DNA of 64,000 nucleotides, taken from NCBI RefSeq assembly GCF_000423665.1, contig NZ_AUIK01000010.1, positions 248,001-312,000 on the forward strand, given 5' to 3'. This document shows, one piece after another, positions 7,912 through 16,271 of the stretch. The position numbers were made by a program, and so were the translations under genes. How positions within the stretch are numbered: position 1 is the stretch's first letter; each line of letters starts with the position of its first letter. The DNA comes from Solirubrobacter soli DSM 22325 (GTDB lineage: Bacteria > Actinomycetota > Thermoleophilia > Solirubrobacterales > Solirubrobacteraceae). Under the pieces are notes generated by a model. That model was not told the origin of the DNA, made no database searches, and worked only from the letters and a program-made list of their open reading frames with translations.

Positions 7912-7970
7912 GGAGCCCGGCAGCCGTCGCTGAGGGACCGACCGTCTGGTTTCGGGCATTCCGCTGGTGG
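7912..7970 (+). promoter_or_regulatory. 59-nt conserved structured element, copy 2
   Basis: It lies between the chemoreceptor stop and cheW and has the same length and block order as copy 1 at 1821-1879. GTCTG/CGGGC (7944-7948/7953-7957) keeps the GTTT-loop hairpin through G-U pairs where copy 1 has G-C. CAGC/GCTG (7921-7924/7929-7932) forms another hairpin in the variable spacer. GGAGCC (7912-7917) can pair with GGCTCC (7969-7974), a closing helix that would occlude the end of the GGTGG ribosome site (7966-7970) just before the cheW start. Confidence 0.6.
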
Positions 7971-7975
7971 CTCCG

Positions 7976-8398
7976 ATGATCGACGAGCGTCAGCTGGTCG
8001 TCTTCGCCCTCGCCGGCGAGGAGTACGCGCTGCCGATCAACTCGGTCAGCGAGATCATCCGCTTCGTCGAGCCGCGCACGATCGCGTCGACCGAGACCGG
8101 GCTGCGCGGCGTGATCGGGCTGCGCGGCTCGATCGTGCCGATCTACGCGCTCGACGAGGTCCTCGGCGTGGCCGCGCCCGAGGGCGAGCCGGGCAAGATC
8201 ATCATCGTCGAGGTCTCCGGGACCCGCTTCGGGCTGACCGTCGACGACGTCGACGAGGTCCGCACCGTCGTCGCCGACCAGCTCGAGCCGGTCGCCAACG
8301 GCGCCAGCCCGGCGATCGAGGCGATCGTGCGCGTCGACGACCGCCTGATCGTGCTGCTCGTGCCGGAGCTGCTCGTCGAGGTGCCCGCCTACGATTAG
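7976..8398 (+). CDS. cheW: Chemotaxis coupling protein CheW
   Basis: Links chemoreceptors to the kinase CheA. 140 aa with the usual CheW features: VVFALAGEEYALPINSVSEI at the start, a GLRGVIGLRGSIVPIY core and VDDVDEV. ATG 7976 has GGTGG 5 nt upstream; an in-frame GTG at 7967 would lie inside the conserved element, so I prefer ATG. It directly follows a chemoreceptor gene, as a dedicated receptor-CheW pair; no cheA, cheY or methylase gene is in the window. Confidence 0.9.
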   Translation: MIDERQLVVFALAGEEYALPINSVSEIIRFVEPRTIASTETGLRGVIGLRGSIVPIYALDEVLGVAAPEGEPGKIIIVEVSGTRFGLTVDDVDEVRTVVADQLEPVANGASPAIEAIVRVDDRLIVLLVPELLVEVPAYD

Positions 8399-8403
8399 GC
8401 GTG

Positions 8404-9525
8404 ATGAGCGGGGCGCGCTGGTTGTTGTCGGGTGGGCTGCTCGAGCCCGGCGCGCGCCGGACCGTCCGCGACTGGGTCGTGGACGCGTGCATCTTCGTCG
8501 TCGCGGTCGCGGCCGGGGTGTACGTCCTGCGCTCGACGTGGGACCAGCACTCGAGCGCGGTCGTGGCGCTCGACATCGTGCTCGGGTGCGTCGCGTGCGG
8601 CGCCCTGTGGTGGCGGCGCGAGCGGCCCGGGACGGTCGCGTTGATCGCGATCCCGTGCGCGGCCGTGTCCGCCTTGGCGGCGATGGCGCCGCTGCCGGCG
8701 CTGTTCAACGCCGCGATCCGGCTGCCGTTGCGGGCCGTGTTCGGGCTGACGGCGCTGTCGGTGGCGCTGTCGCCGGTGTTCGCGCTCCTGTATCCGGACG
8801 TGCACGGCCGCGGCGCGGGGTGGCAGGTGATCGTCGGTCTGCTGCTGACCGCGGTCGCGCTGGGCTGGGGGCTCTTCGTGCGCGCGCAGCGGGAGCTCGT
8901 GCGCGGGCTGCGCTCGCGCGCCGAGGACGAGGCGCGCGAGGCCGAGCGGCGGCGGATCGCCCGCGAGATGCACGACGTGCTCGCGCACCGGCTCTCGATC
9001 CTGAGCGTGCACGCGGGCGCGATGGAGAACGCGCCGCTGCCACCGGAGTACAAGGAGGCCGCGCACGTGATCCGGGAGAGCGCCCACGTCGCGTTGGAGG
9101 AGCTGCGGCAGGTGATCGGGCTGCTGCGGCGCGAGGAGGCCGTGGGCGTCGAGCCGCCGCAGCCGACGCTGGCGGAGATCCCCGCGCTGGTCGAGGAGTC
9201 GCGCTCGGCCGGGCTCGATGTCACCTTCGCGGGTGACCTGCCCGACGTCCCCGAGCTGGTCGGCCGGACCGCGTACCGCACGGTCCAGGAAGGGCTGACG
9301 AACGCGCGCAAGCACGCGGGCGACGAGCGGGTGGCGCTCACGATCGGCGGCGGACCACCTCTGGTCGTCGAGCTGGTGTCACACGGGTCCGCGTCGCGAT
9401 CGTTGCCGGGAACGGGAACCGGGCTCGTGGGGATCGCCGAGCGGATCGAGCTGGCGGGCGGAACGCTCGCTTTCGGACCTTCGCCGGACGGCGCGTTCGT
9501 CCTGCGCGCCACACTGCCGTGGTGA
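8404..9525 (+). CDS. Sensor histidine kinase, NarL/LiaS (HisKA_3) type
   Basis: Membrane sensor of a two-component pair. 373 aa: several hydrophobic helices in the first 165 residues, then a HisKA_3 dimerisation helix with REMHDVLAHRLS (phospho-His about residue 190) and an ATPase domain with EGLTNARKHA as N-box and GTGTGLVGI as G-box. ATG 8404 follows a GTG at 8401; either is possible. The last codons overlap the response regulator start, so the pair is co-translated. The signal is unknown. Confidence 0.92.
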   Translation: MSGARWLLSGGLLEPGARRTVRDWVVDACIFVVAVAAGVYVLRSTWDQHSSAVVALDIVLGCVACGALWWRRERPGTVALIAIPCAAVSALAAMAPLPALFNAAIRLPLRAVFGLTALSVALSPVFALLYPDVHGRGAGWQVIVGLLLTAVALGWGLFVRAQRELVRGLRSRAEDEAREAERRRIAREMHDVLAHRLSILSVHAGAMENAPLPPEYKEAAHVIRESAHVALEELRQVIGLLRREEAVGVEPPQPTLAEIPALVEESRSAGLDVTFAGDLPDVPELVGRTAYRTVQEGLTNARKHAGDERVALTIGGGPPLVVELVSHGSASRSLPGTGTGLVGIAERIELAGGTLAFGPSPDGAFVLRATLPW

Positions 9526-10169
9526 TCCGCGTTCTCCTGGTCGACGACGACCCGCTCCTGCGCTCGGGCTTGAAGCTGATGCTCGCGCCTGAGGAGCGGA
9601 TCGAGGTCGTGGCGGAGGCGAGCGACGGCGACGAGGTGCTGGCCGCGATCGACCGGCACCGGCCGGACGTCGTGCTGATGGACATCCGGATGGCGCGGGT
9701 GGATGGCATCGCGGCGACGCGACTGGTGCGCGCGCAGGCCTCGCCGCCGGCGGTGATCGTGCTGACGACCTTCGACGCCGACGAGCTGGTCGTGCGCGGC
9801 CTCGAGGCGGGCGCGGTGGGGTTCCTGTTGAAGGACAGCTCGCCCAGCGAGATCGTCGAGGCGATCGTGCACGTCCACGCCGGCGAGGGCATGCTCTCCC
9901 CCAGCGTCGCCCGGCAGCTGATCGCGCTCGTGGCGGGCGACGGTGAGGCGGGCGCGCGGCGAGAGGCCGCTCGCGCGCGTCTGGCCGATCTCTCGCCCCG
10001 TGAGCTCGACGTCGCGCGGGCGATCGGGCGCGGCGCCTCCAACGCGGACATCGCGAGCGAGCTGCACATCAGCGTCGGGACCGTGAAGTCCCATGCGTCG
10101 CAGCTGCTCGCGAAGCTCGGCGTCGAGAACCGCGTCCAGGTCGCGCTGCTCGTTCAGGAAGCGCGGTAG
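9522..10169 (+). CDS. Response regulator, NarL/LuxR family
   Basis: Partner of the kinase at 8404-9525. 215 aa: receiver domain with the acidic pair DDD at the start, phospho-Asp in VLMDIRMARVDG, conserved T (VLTTF) and K (LLKDSS). The C-terminal LuxR helix-turn-helix is SPRELDVARAIGRGASNADI followed by HISVGTVKSHASQLL. GTG 9522 (or GTG 9519) overlaps the kinase stop. The ABC exporter cluster that follows, convergent, is a plausible target because NarL-type pairs often control such exporters, but no binding site was identified. Confidence 0.92.
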   Translation: MIRVLLVDDDPLLRSGLKLMLAPEERIEVVAEASDGDEVLAAIDRHRPDVVLMDIRMARVDGIAATRLVRAQASPPAVIVLTTFDADELVVRGLEAGAVGFLLKDSSPSEIVEAIVHVHAGEGMLSPSVARQLIALVAGDGEAGARREAARARLADLSPRELDVARAIGRGASNADIASELHISVGTVKSHASQLLAKLGVENRVQVALLVQEAR

Positions 10170-10345
10170 CTCGCCCACCACGCGGCGCCGAGCGGGACCA
10201 CGAGCGGGGCGCTGATGTAGAGCCACCAGGGGCTCTGCAGGCCGCCCGAGATGATGCAGGCGAGCGCCCAGATCGTGAAGTGGATCAGGGTGATCGCGGC
10301 CCAGATCATGGTCGCGATCCGCAGGACGTCATGCCATCTCGACAT
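10154..10345 (-). CDS. Small two-helix membrane protein
   Basis: 63 aa with two hydrophobic helices, about residues 10-33 and 40-57, separated by SGGLQSPWW. No family recognised. The start ATG at 10345 lies inside the end of the ABC permease gene, so it is probably coupled to it and could be an accessory subunit. Its 3' end overlaps the tail of the response regulator gene by 16 bp, tail-to-tail. Confidence 0.65.
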   Translation of the reverse strand: MSRWHDVLRIATMIWAAITLIHFTIWALACIISGGLQSPWWLYISAPLVVPLGAAWWASYRAS

Positions 10346-12308
10346 CGTTCACCTTCAGGTTGAGCGTGCGGGCGACCACGAAGGTCGGGATCAGGACGAG
10401 CGCCGCGATCACCGCGAGCGTCGCCGCGAACACCCAGACGGGGCCGGACGGGAGCGGCGAGCCGGCGGTGGCGATCGCCAGCGGGATCAGGCCGGCGATC
10501 GCGATCGCGGTGCCGGTGACGGTGCCGATCGCGGCGATCGTGAGCGCCTCCGCGTGCAGCATGCGGCGGATCTGCCGCGTGGTCGCGCCCGCCAGATGCA
10601 GCAGCGCGAGCTCGCGGCGACGGCCGGTGAGCGCGGCGACGAGCGCGTTGATCAGCGACAGCGCGGCGTAGGCGAGGATCACGCTCACGACCGCGAAGGT
10701 GATCCAGACGTCGACCTGCGGCGGCTCGCTGCGCGCCGGACCGGCGTGCGCGGCGAGGAGCGCCCGCGGCAGCAGGATCGCGCGGTTGCGGCTCGAGCCC
10801 TCGAGCACACGGTCGACCTTGACGCGCACGTGGGCGCCGTCGCCCAGGACCAGGCCGATGGTCTGGCCGGGCTTCGCTTCGATCCTGCTCGGGATCGCGA
10901 CCTCATCGCCCGTGCCGATGACGGGCCACGGGTCGATCCGATGCGAGCGGTCGACCGGCTGCTCGACCCAACCCGCGGTGGAGATGAACTCGGCGCCCTT
11001 GGGCACGTCCTTGGCGCGGGCGTGCTCGACGGCGTTCTGCTGCGTGGTCTGCTGGTAGATGTTCGCGAGCGCGATCGACGCGACGAGGATCACCGGGATC
11101 ACCAGTGCCGCGTTGCGGTGCGCGCGGGCGCGGACGTTGAGGACCGCGAGCTGTCCCGGAGCGTGCTTTGGCCGGACCTTCGCGGCCAGCCGCTCGATCA
11201 GCCTCGGCGCGACGAGCGCGGCCGCGAGCGCTCCACCCAGTGCGGTCCCGCCACCCGTCGCGGCCGCGTTCTCGGGTGACATGAACAACGTGACGCCGGC
11301 GCAGGTGAGCGCGCCGGCGGCGCATACCTCGGCGGCGGCCACGCGCGCCGGATGCAGCGTGCCGGGCAGCTCCTCGACCTCGCCGAGCGCGGCGCCGACC
11401 TTCGCCTTCGCGGCCTTGCGCGCCGCCAGACCCACCGCGACGCGGGTGATCAGGAACGCGCCGAGCGCGCCGGCGAGGATGCCGATGCCACTCTGGCGCA
11501 GTGCCAGCACCTCTGGCACGACCCCACCGTCCTGGATGCGTGCGAAGAGCAGTTTCGCGAGCGCCGGCCCGGCGAGCGCGCCGGCCACCGCGGCGAGCAG
11601 CGCCGGACGCGTCGTCGCCTTCACGACGAGCCGCCGCACCTGCCGCGGCGTCGCCCCGACCGTCCGCAACAACGTCAGCTCGCGCTGCCGCTGCTCGACC
11701 GCGAGCGACACGATCGTCACCAACAGGATCGCCATCACGATCAACGCGAGCCCGCCGAAGATCGCCGAGAGGAGCACGAGCTTGATCCGCGCCCCGGCCA
11801 CGCCGACCGCCTCGGCCCGGCCGCGCGCATCGCCGGTGAGGACGGTGGCACCGCCGGCCGCCGCGGCCTGGCCGCCCCGCGCCGCGATGTCGCCGCCCCG
11901 CGCCGCGACGTCGCCGCCGCCCGCCGCCGCGGCCTCGCCGGCGCCCGCCACGCGCGCCCGCAGCGCCGCCACGTCGCGCGTCTTCACGCCGATCGCGCCC
12001 AGGTCGCGCAACTCGTCGGCCCGCGTGACGCCGGGCGTCGCGCGCACCGCGTCCAACGTCCCGGCCGGCAACGTGCCGCGCTCGGTCAGCGTCACCTGCT
12101 GCGCGGGTTTGCCGTCGCCGGCCGCCAATGTCGCGTGCTCGGCGGGCGCGACGATCGCGTCGTAGGCGGCCAGCCGCGGCGACGGCGGCGCGTCCAGGCG
12201 CAGGGCGGTCTCGAACAGGCCGCCGCAGGCCGACGCCAGAGCGGCGCCGAGCGCGACGGCGACCAGCGTGGCGAAGAGGGCCGCGCGGCGATGTCTCAGG
12301 CGGGGCAT
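10329..12308 (-). CDS. ABC transporter permease, FtsX/MacB type
   Basis: Membrane subunit of an ABC exporter. 659 aa with an N-terminal membrane anchor, an extracellular domain, and two FtsX-type blocks: one around residues 175-330 with EQRQRELTLLRTVGATPRQV, one at the C-terminus with GRRRELALLHLAGATTRQI. Between them are extra helices. The first extracellular domain contains an Ala/Gly repeat (AARGG units, nucleotides about 11865-11945) that looks like an expansion. ATG 12308 overlaps the end of the ATPase gene. Substrates of such exporters include antimicrobial peptides and lipoproteins; none can be named here. Confidence 0.9.
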   Translation of the reverse strand: MPRLRHRRAALFATLVAVALGAALASACGGLFETALRLDAPPSPRLAAYDAIVAPAEHATLAAGDGKPAQQVTLTERGTLPAGTLDAVRATPGVTRADELRDLGAIGVKTRDVAALRARVAGAGEAAAAGGGDVAARGGDIAARGGQAAAAGGATVLTGDARGRAEAVGVAGARIKLVLLSAIFGGLALIVMAILLVTIVSLAVEQRQRELTLLRTVGATPRQVRRLVVKATTRPALLAAVAGALAGPALAKLLFARIQDGGVVPEVLALRQSGIGILAGALGAFLITRVAVGLAARKAAKAKVGAALGEVEELPGTLHPARVAAAEVCAAGALTCAGVTLFMSPENAAATGGGTALGGALAAALVAPRLIERLAAKVRPKHAPGQLAVLNVRARAHRNAALVIPVILVASIALANIYQQTTQQNAVEHARAKDVPKGAEFISTAGWVEQPVDRSHRIDPWPVIGTGDEVAIPSRIEAKPGQTIGLVLGDGAHVRVKVDRVLEGSSRNRAILLPRALLAAHAGPARSEPPQVDVWITFAVVSVILAYAALSLINALVAALTGRRRELALLHLAGATTRQIRRMLHAEALTIAAIGTVTGTAIAIAGLIPLAIATAGSPLPSGPVWVFAATLAVIAALVLIPTFVVARTLNLKVNDVEMA

Positions 12309-13030
12309 GCGCGCGGCTCCGTGAGGATCTCGGCGACGCGGTCGGCGGTCGGCGCGTGCAGCTCGTCCGCGATCCGGCCGTCGGCGAGGAACACGACCCG
12401 CTGGGCGTAGGACGCGGCGACCGGGTCGTGGGTGACCATGACCACCGTCGGGCAGACCTCGCGCAGCAGCTCCAGTACCTCGCCGGCGACGTGGAGGTCG
12501 AGCGCGCCGGTCGGCTCGTCCGCGAACGTCACCGCGGGCGCGGTGATCAGGGCGCGGGCGATCGCGACACGCTGGCGCTCGCCGCCTGAGAGCTCGAACG
12601 GGCGATGCTTTGCGCGCCCGCCGAGCCCGACCCGCTCCAAGAGCTCCGCCACGCTGCCACGTGCCGGCCGGCGGCCCGCGAGTCGCACGGGCAGCTCGAC
12701 GTTCTGCGCGACCGTCAGGGTCGGAAGCAGGTTGAAGTTCTGGAAGACGAAGCCGATGCGATCGCGGCGGAGCTCGGTCAGCTCGGTCTCGCCGAGACCG
12801 GCCAGCGGGCGCCCCGCGAGCTCGACGGTGCCGGAGGACGGCGTCTCGAGCCCCGCCGCGAGCTGCAGCAGCGTGCTCTTGCCGGACCCGGACGGGCCCA
12901 TGATCGCCGTGAACGTGTCGGCGGTGAAATCGAGGCTCACGCCTTGCAGCGCGCGCACCGCTCCCGGCCCGCGGCCGTAGGTCTTGGTGACGTCGCCGAG
13001 GCGGGCGACGAAGGGGTTCGTATCGAGCAC
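12296..13030 (-). CDS. ABC transporter ATP-binding protein, LolD/MacB type
   Basis: ATPase of the exporter. 244 aa with Walker A GPSGSGKS, Q-loop QNFNLLPTLT, signature LSGGERQRVAIARA, Walker B VTFADEPTGALD and H-loop MVTHDP. GTG 13030 gives the usual N-terminus just before the VTKTYG strand; a GTG at 13066 would add 12 Arg/Ala-rich residues. Neither has a good ribosome site. It is followed by the permease with a 13-bp overlap. Confidence 0.93.
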   Translation of the reverse strand: MLDTNPFVARLGDVTKTYGRGPGAVRALQGVSLDFTADTFTAIMGPSGSGKSTLLQLAAGLETPSSGTVELAGRPLAGLGETELTELRRDRIGFVFQNFNLLPTLTVAQNVELPVRLAGRRPARGSVAELLERVGLGGRAKHRPFELSGGERQRVAIARALITAPAVTFADEPTGALDLHVAGEVLELLREVCPTVVMVTHDPVAASYAQRVVFLADGRIADELHAPTADRVAEILTEPRACPA

Positions 13031-13149
13031 ACCGCGAGTCTCGGCTTCGCGCGCCCTCCCTCCCACCGCCCCGCGACCACACCCGCTCCGACTTAAGTGG
13101 CAATCCGACCCCGGCGACGGCTCGAACGGGCCGAACGTGCTCGCGGAGC

Positions 13150-13408
13150 GTGGCCGCCGTCCGCAGTGACATCACCTCGAGCTTCGGGGACGCGTCCGGG
13201 ACGGCCGCCGGCGCCCCGGCCACGGTCGAGCTGACCCTGCGCGGCGTCCAGGAGAGCGACGAGGGCGGCAATCTCCGGACCTCGCAGCTCGCGATCCACC
13301 TCGCTCGACACCGACATGGTCTTCAGCGACGGTTACAAGAGCCGGCGCGCGACCGTGTCCGGCTCACCCGGGAGCGGCATCGCGCTCGAGCTCAACGTCG
13401 GCGTGTGA
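13150..13408 (+). pseudogene. Remnant of an unknown, probably exported, protein gene
   Basis: One frame from 13150 reads VRSDITSSFGDASGT, then PATVELTLRGVQESDEGG, and loses sense near 13305. A second frame continues with LDTDMVFSDGYKSR and ends in GSGIALELNVGV at 13408. The two halves together look like one beta-rich domain broken by a single frameshift around 13300-13310. No start with a ribosome site is visible and no family is recognised. Its last bases overlap the methyltransferase tail. Confidence 0.4.
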
Positions 13409-14153
13409 GCTCCAGCCCCCGCAGGTCACCGTCCTCGTCGGTGATCTCGCGCATCTCCTCATAGGGCAGCCGGGCGATGTCAGCGTCGAGGTCGCCGGCC
13501 TGTGAGCCGCCGACCTCGAGCACCAGCGCGCCGCCCGGCCGCAACCGCGCGGGCGCCTCCGACAGCACGCGCAGCAGGATGTCGAGCCCCTCCTCCCCAC
13601 CGTCGTAGGCCAACGCGGTCTCGAAGCGGAACGTGTCGCGCTGCAGGAGCGGCAGCGCGCGCCGCGGGACGTACGGGACCACCGCGACGACGACGTCGGC
13701 GAGCCCGAGATCCGCCGGGACCGGCGCGAACAGGTCGCCCTCGTAGGCCTCGACGCCGTTCGCGCGCGCGTTCACGACCGCGTTTGGATCGAGGTCCGTC
13801 CCGACCACCCGCGCGCCCGGGTGGCGGGCCGAGAGCGTCGCCGCCAGCGCGCCCGAGCCGGTGCAGAGATCGATCGCCACACCGTCGTCCGGCAACCGCG
13901 AGGCGGCGCGCTCGGCGACCAGCTCGGTGTGCCACCGCGGCACGTAGACGTCGGAGTGCATCGTGATCCGTAGACCACAGAAGTCCACGAATCCGGTGAT
14001 CCACGCGAGCGGCTCGCCGGTCTCACGCCGCGTCACCAGCTCCTCCAGCCGCGCACCGTCACCGGCCGCGACCTCCCACAGCTCAGCCGCCTCGTCCTCA
14101 GCGGCCACGAACCCGCCTGCCATAAGGCGCTCGGTCAATTCCTCGAGATTCAC
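13392..14153 (-). CDS. PrmC-related protein methyltransferase
   Basis: SAM-dependent methyltransferase related to the release-factor glutamine methylase PrmC. 253 aa: helical N-terminal part, then motif I AIDLCTGSGALAA. At the position where PrmC has NPPY this protein has VPYVP, as in actinobacterial paralogues annotated as putative glutamine-N5 methyltransferases of unknown substrate. The GTG at 14153 is the most upstream reasonable start; no clear ribosome site. It is divergent from the protease gene. It is probably not the true release-factor methylase, given the altered motif. Confidence 0.8.
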   Translation of the reverse strand: MNLEELTERLMAGGFVAAEDEAAELWEVAAGDGARLEELVTRRETGEPLAWITGFVDFCGLRITMHSDVYVPRWHTELVAERAASRLPDDGVAIDLCTGSGALAATLSARHPGARVVGTDLDPNAVVNARANGVEAYEGDLFAPVPADLGLADVVVAVVPYVPRRALPLLQRDTFRFETALAYDGGEEGLDILLRVLSEAPARLRPGGALVLEVGGSQAGDLDADIARLPYEEMREITDEDGDLRGLELTRRR

Positions 14154-14168
14154 GCAAGGATTGTGCGC

Positions 14169-15137
14169 ATGATCGCCGCCGCGCTGCTCGCCTCCGCGTC
14201 CATCTTCCACGGGACCCCGGTCACGTCCGAGCAGGCACCGTGGCTCGTCACGCTCACGACCCGCGCCCCGTTCTGCGGCGGCGCGCTGATCGCGCCGGAC
14301 CGCGTCCTCACCGCCGCCCACTGTGTCCAGGGCGCCGATCCCGGCCGCGTGAGCGTCCGCATCCACGGCGTCCGCCACGCCTGGCGCGGCGCGTACTTCC
14401 CCACGAGCTACCGCGAGATCGCCTCGCCGGTGAACCCTGAGGACCCGAGCGCGTCGGGGACCGTCGACGACATCGCGGTGATCGTGCTCGCCAAGCCCGT
14501 GACCGGCGTCCCGGTGCTTCCGGTCGCGGGAACGCCGCCTGTCGTCGGCGAGGTGAGCCAGACGATCGGCACCGGCCGCACCGGGTCCTTCAGCGACGGT
14601 CCACGCAGCCCGCATGCCGCGAACCAGACCGTCAGCGACGCGTGCCCCGCCGCGTACGGCGCGCGGCTCTTCTTCCCCGCCAAGCACCTGTGCACCCTCG
14701 ACGGCACGCCGAACGCCAGCCAGGCGTGTGCGGGAGACAGCGGCAGCCCGGTCATGGTCATGCGCGACGGCAACTGGGCGGTCGCCGGCGTCGTCACCTG
14801 GGGTGGCGAGACCTATGGGCGCGACTGCGGCGAAGGCCTGCCCGACGTCTCCGAGCGCATCGACGCCCACACCGCGCTGCTCACGGCGACCGGCGCGTTC
14901 GCGCCCTACGCCGAGCGTCGGGTGCGCGTCCGCCGCAGCGGCGAGGTCCGCCGCTGCGTGATCGGCGCGTGGCATCCGACCGCGACGTTCAAGGTCCGCT
15001 GGTGGCGTCGCAGCGGCACCGAGGTGACGCCGCTGAGCGGCCACGGGAGGACCCGGCGCGGCGGCCCCGCGGGCTGCTCAGTGACCGCCACCACCGCCGG
15101 CGGCTGGGCGCGCGAGGACTCCTACAACCAGCTCTGA
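14169..15137 (+). CDS. Secreted trypsin-like serine protease
   Basis: S1-family peptidase of 322 aa. The triad is visible: H51 in TAAHC, D101 in DDIAV, S191 in GDSGSP. A short hydrophobic N-terminus (about 14 residues) suggests export but is brief for a signal peptide. After the catalytic domain (to about 245) comes an Arg/Trp-rich tail of unknown role. ATG 14169 has AAGGA 8 nt upstream; GTG 14163 is too close to it. The last 60 bp overlap the monooxygenase gene tail-to-tail. Confidence 0.9.
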   Translation: MIAAALLASASIFHGTPVTSEQAPWLVTLTTRAPFCGGALIAPDRVLTAAHCVQGADPGRVSVRIHGVRHAWRGAYFPTSYREIASPVNPEDPSASGTVDDIAVIVLAKPVTGVPVLPVAGTPPVVGEVSQTIGTGRTGSFSDGPRSPHAANQTVSDACPAAYGARLFFPAKHLCTLDGTPNASQACAGDSGSPVMVMRDGNWAVAGVVTWGGETYGRDCGEGLPDVSERIDAHTALLTATGAFAPYAERRVRVRRSGEVRRCVIGAWHPTATFKVRWWRRSGTEVTPLSGHGRTRRGGPAGCSVTATTAGGWAREDSYNQL

Positions 15138-16232
15138 CCTCGGACCGCGCGCGATCGCCTTCGCGGCCTTCGCCGCCTCGCGCCCGCCATGGCGTAGCTG
15201 GGCCGGCCGCGGGTCATAGCCGACGAAGCGCAGGCCCGGAAGCGCCTCGCCGTCGGTCACGCGCGGCGCCCCGTGGTCGTCGAGCACGCCGAGATGACCC
15301 ACGAGCGGCTCCAGCCCCGGCCGGTAGCCGGTAGCGGCGATGACCGCGTCCGGCTCGACGCGCGAGCCGTCCGCCAGCACCACGCCGGCCTCGTCGAAGG
15401 CCTCGACGGCGGCGACGATCTCGATCCGCCGCGCGCGGATCGCTTCGATCACCTCGGCGTCGACGATCATCGGCGCGACGCCGAGCCGCTGCAGCCGGCT
15501 GAAGACGCCCTCCTCGGGCATCGGGAGCCCGAACTCGCTCAGGTCCCCGATCGTCCGCCGCCGCACGAAGCGCATCACGGCGTCGCCGATCCCCGACGGC
15601 AGCCGACTGAAGAACACGGCCAGCGGCGCGCCCACGGCTTGGCGGACGATGATGTTCGGCGGCGTCCGCACGGCCAGCCGCACGCTGGCGGCGCCGCCCT
15701 CGACCAGATCGAAGGCGACCTCGGCGCCGGTGCAGCCCGGGCCGACGACGAGGACGTCGCGACCCACGTAGCCCGACGGCTCGCGGTAGCCCGCGGCGTG
15801 GATGATCTCGCCCGTGTACCGCGACCGTCCAGGCCATGCGGGCATGAACGGGCGGTGCTCGTAGCCGCCCGCGACGATCACGTGCGCCGCCCGGTGCGAC
15901 CCGCGGCTCGTCACCACCAGCCAGCCGTCGCCCATGCTCTCCAGCCGCTCGACCTTCGTGTCGAAGCGGATGTCCAGCCCGGCCGCATAGGCCTCGAGGT
16001 ACGCGACGACCTCGTCGCGCGAGGGGAACGTCCCGCCCGCGAACGCCGGCCCGCCGGGGAGGGTCGAGAACCAGCGCGGCGAGTTCAGCCGCAGCCGGTC
16101 ATAGCGTGCGCGCCACTGCGGCGCGACCGCCTCGCCCTGCTCCAGCACCACGGCGGGTCTTCCGGCGCGGCGCAGGTGCGCCGCGGCGGCCAGTCCGGCC
16201 GGCCCCGCTCCGATCACGATCGTTGAGTCCAT
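15078..16232 (-). CDS. Flavin-containing monooxygenase-like oxidoreductase
   Basis: FAD- and NADPH-binding enzyme of 384 aa. The FAD Rossmann motif is VIGAGPAGLAAAAHL near residue 5; the NADPH motif VVGPGCTGAEVA is near 160; a late ATGYRPGLEP segment is typical of the C-terminal FAD contact. Relatives oxidise N or S atoms or aromatic aldehydes; the substrate is unknown. ATG 16232 is the obvious start. The Gly-rich tail (GGGGGH) lies in the overlap with the protease gene. Confidence 0.85.
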   Translation of the reverse strand: MDSTIVIGAGPAGLAAAAHLRRAGRPAVVLEQGEAVAPQWRARYDRLRLNSPRWFSTLPGGPAFAGGTFPSRDEVVAYLEAYAAGLDIRFDTKVERLESMGDGWLVVTSRGSHRAAHVIVAGGYEHRPFMPAWPGRSRYTGEIIHAAGYREPSGYVGRDVLVVGPGCTGAEVAFDLVEGGAASVRLAVRTPPNIIVRQAVGAPLAVFFSRLPSGIGDAVMRFVRRRTIGDLSEFGLPMPEEGVFSRLQRLGVAPMIVDAEVIEAIRARRIEIVAAVEAFDEAGVVLADGSRVEPDAVIAATGYRPGLEPLVGHLGVLDDHGAPRVTDGEALPGLRFVGYDPRPAQLRHGGREAAKAAKAIARGPRSELVVGVLARPAAGGGGGH

Positions 16233-16271
16233 GCCTGCAAGGACGGCATGGCACCCGGGGCATTCCCCCGC

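Noticed and set aside
1848..7959. Minus-strand peptides beginning with the same MPET..RSVP sequence at both copies of the 59-nt element
   Set aside because: The shared peptide start arises because the conserved element reads open on the minus strand; neither frame continues into recognisable protein. The RNA-element reading explains the conservation better.
8202..10226. A 674-aa minus-strand frame opposite the NarL-type two-component genes
   Set aside because: Opposite-strand shadow; the plus-strand kinase and regulator show complete motifs.
16250..16268. A third, degenerate copy of the 59-nt element (CGGGGCATTCCCC)
   Set aside because: Only the GGGCATTCC core is similar; the AGGGACCGACCG block and flanking geometry are missing. 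More likely a simple hairpin.
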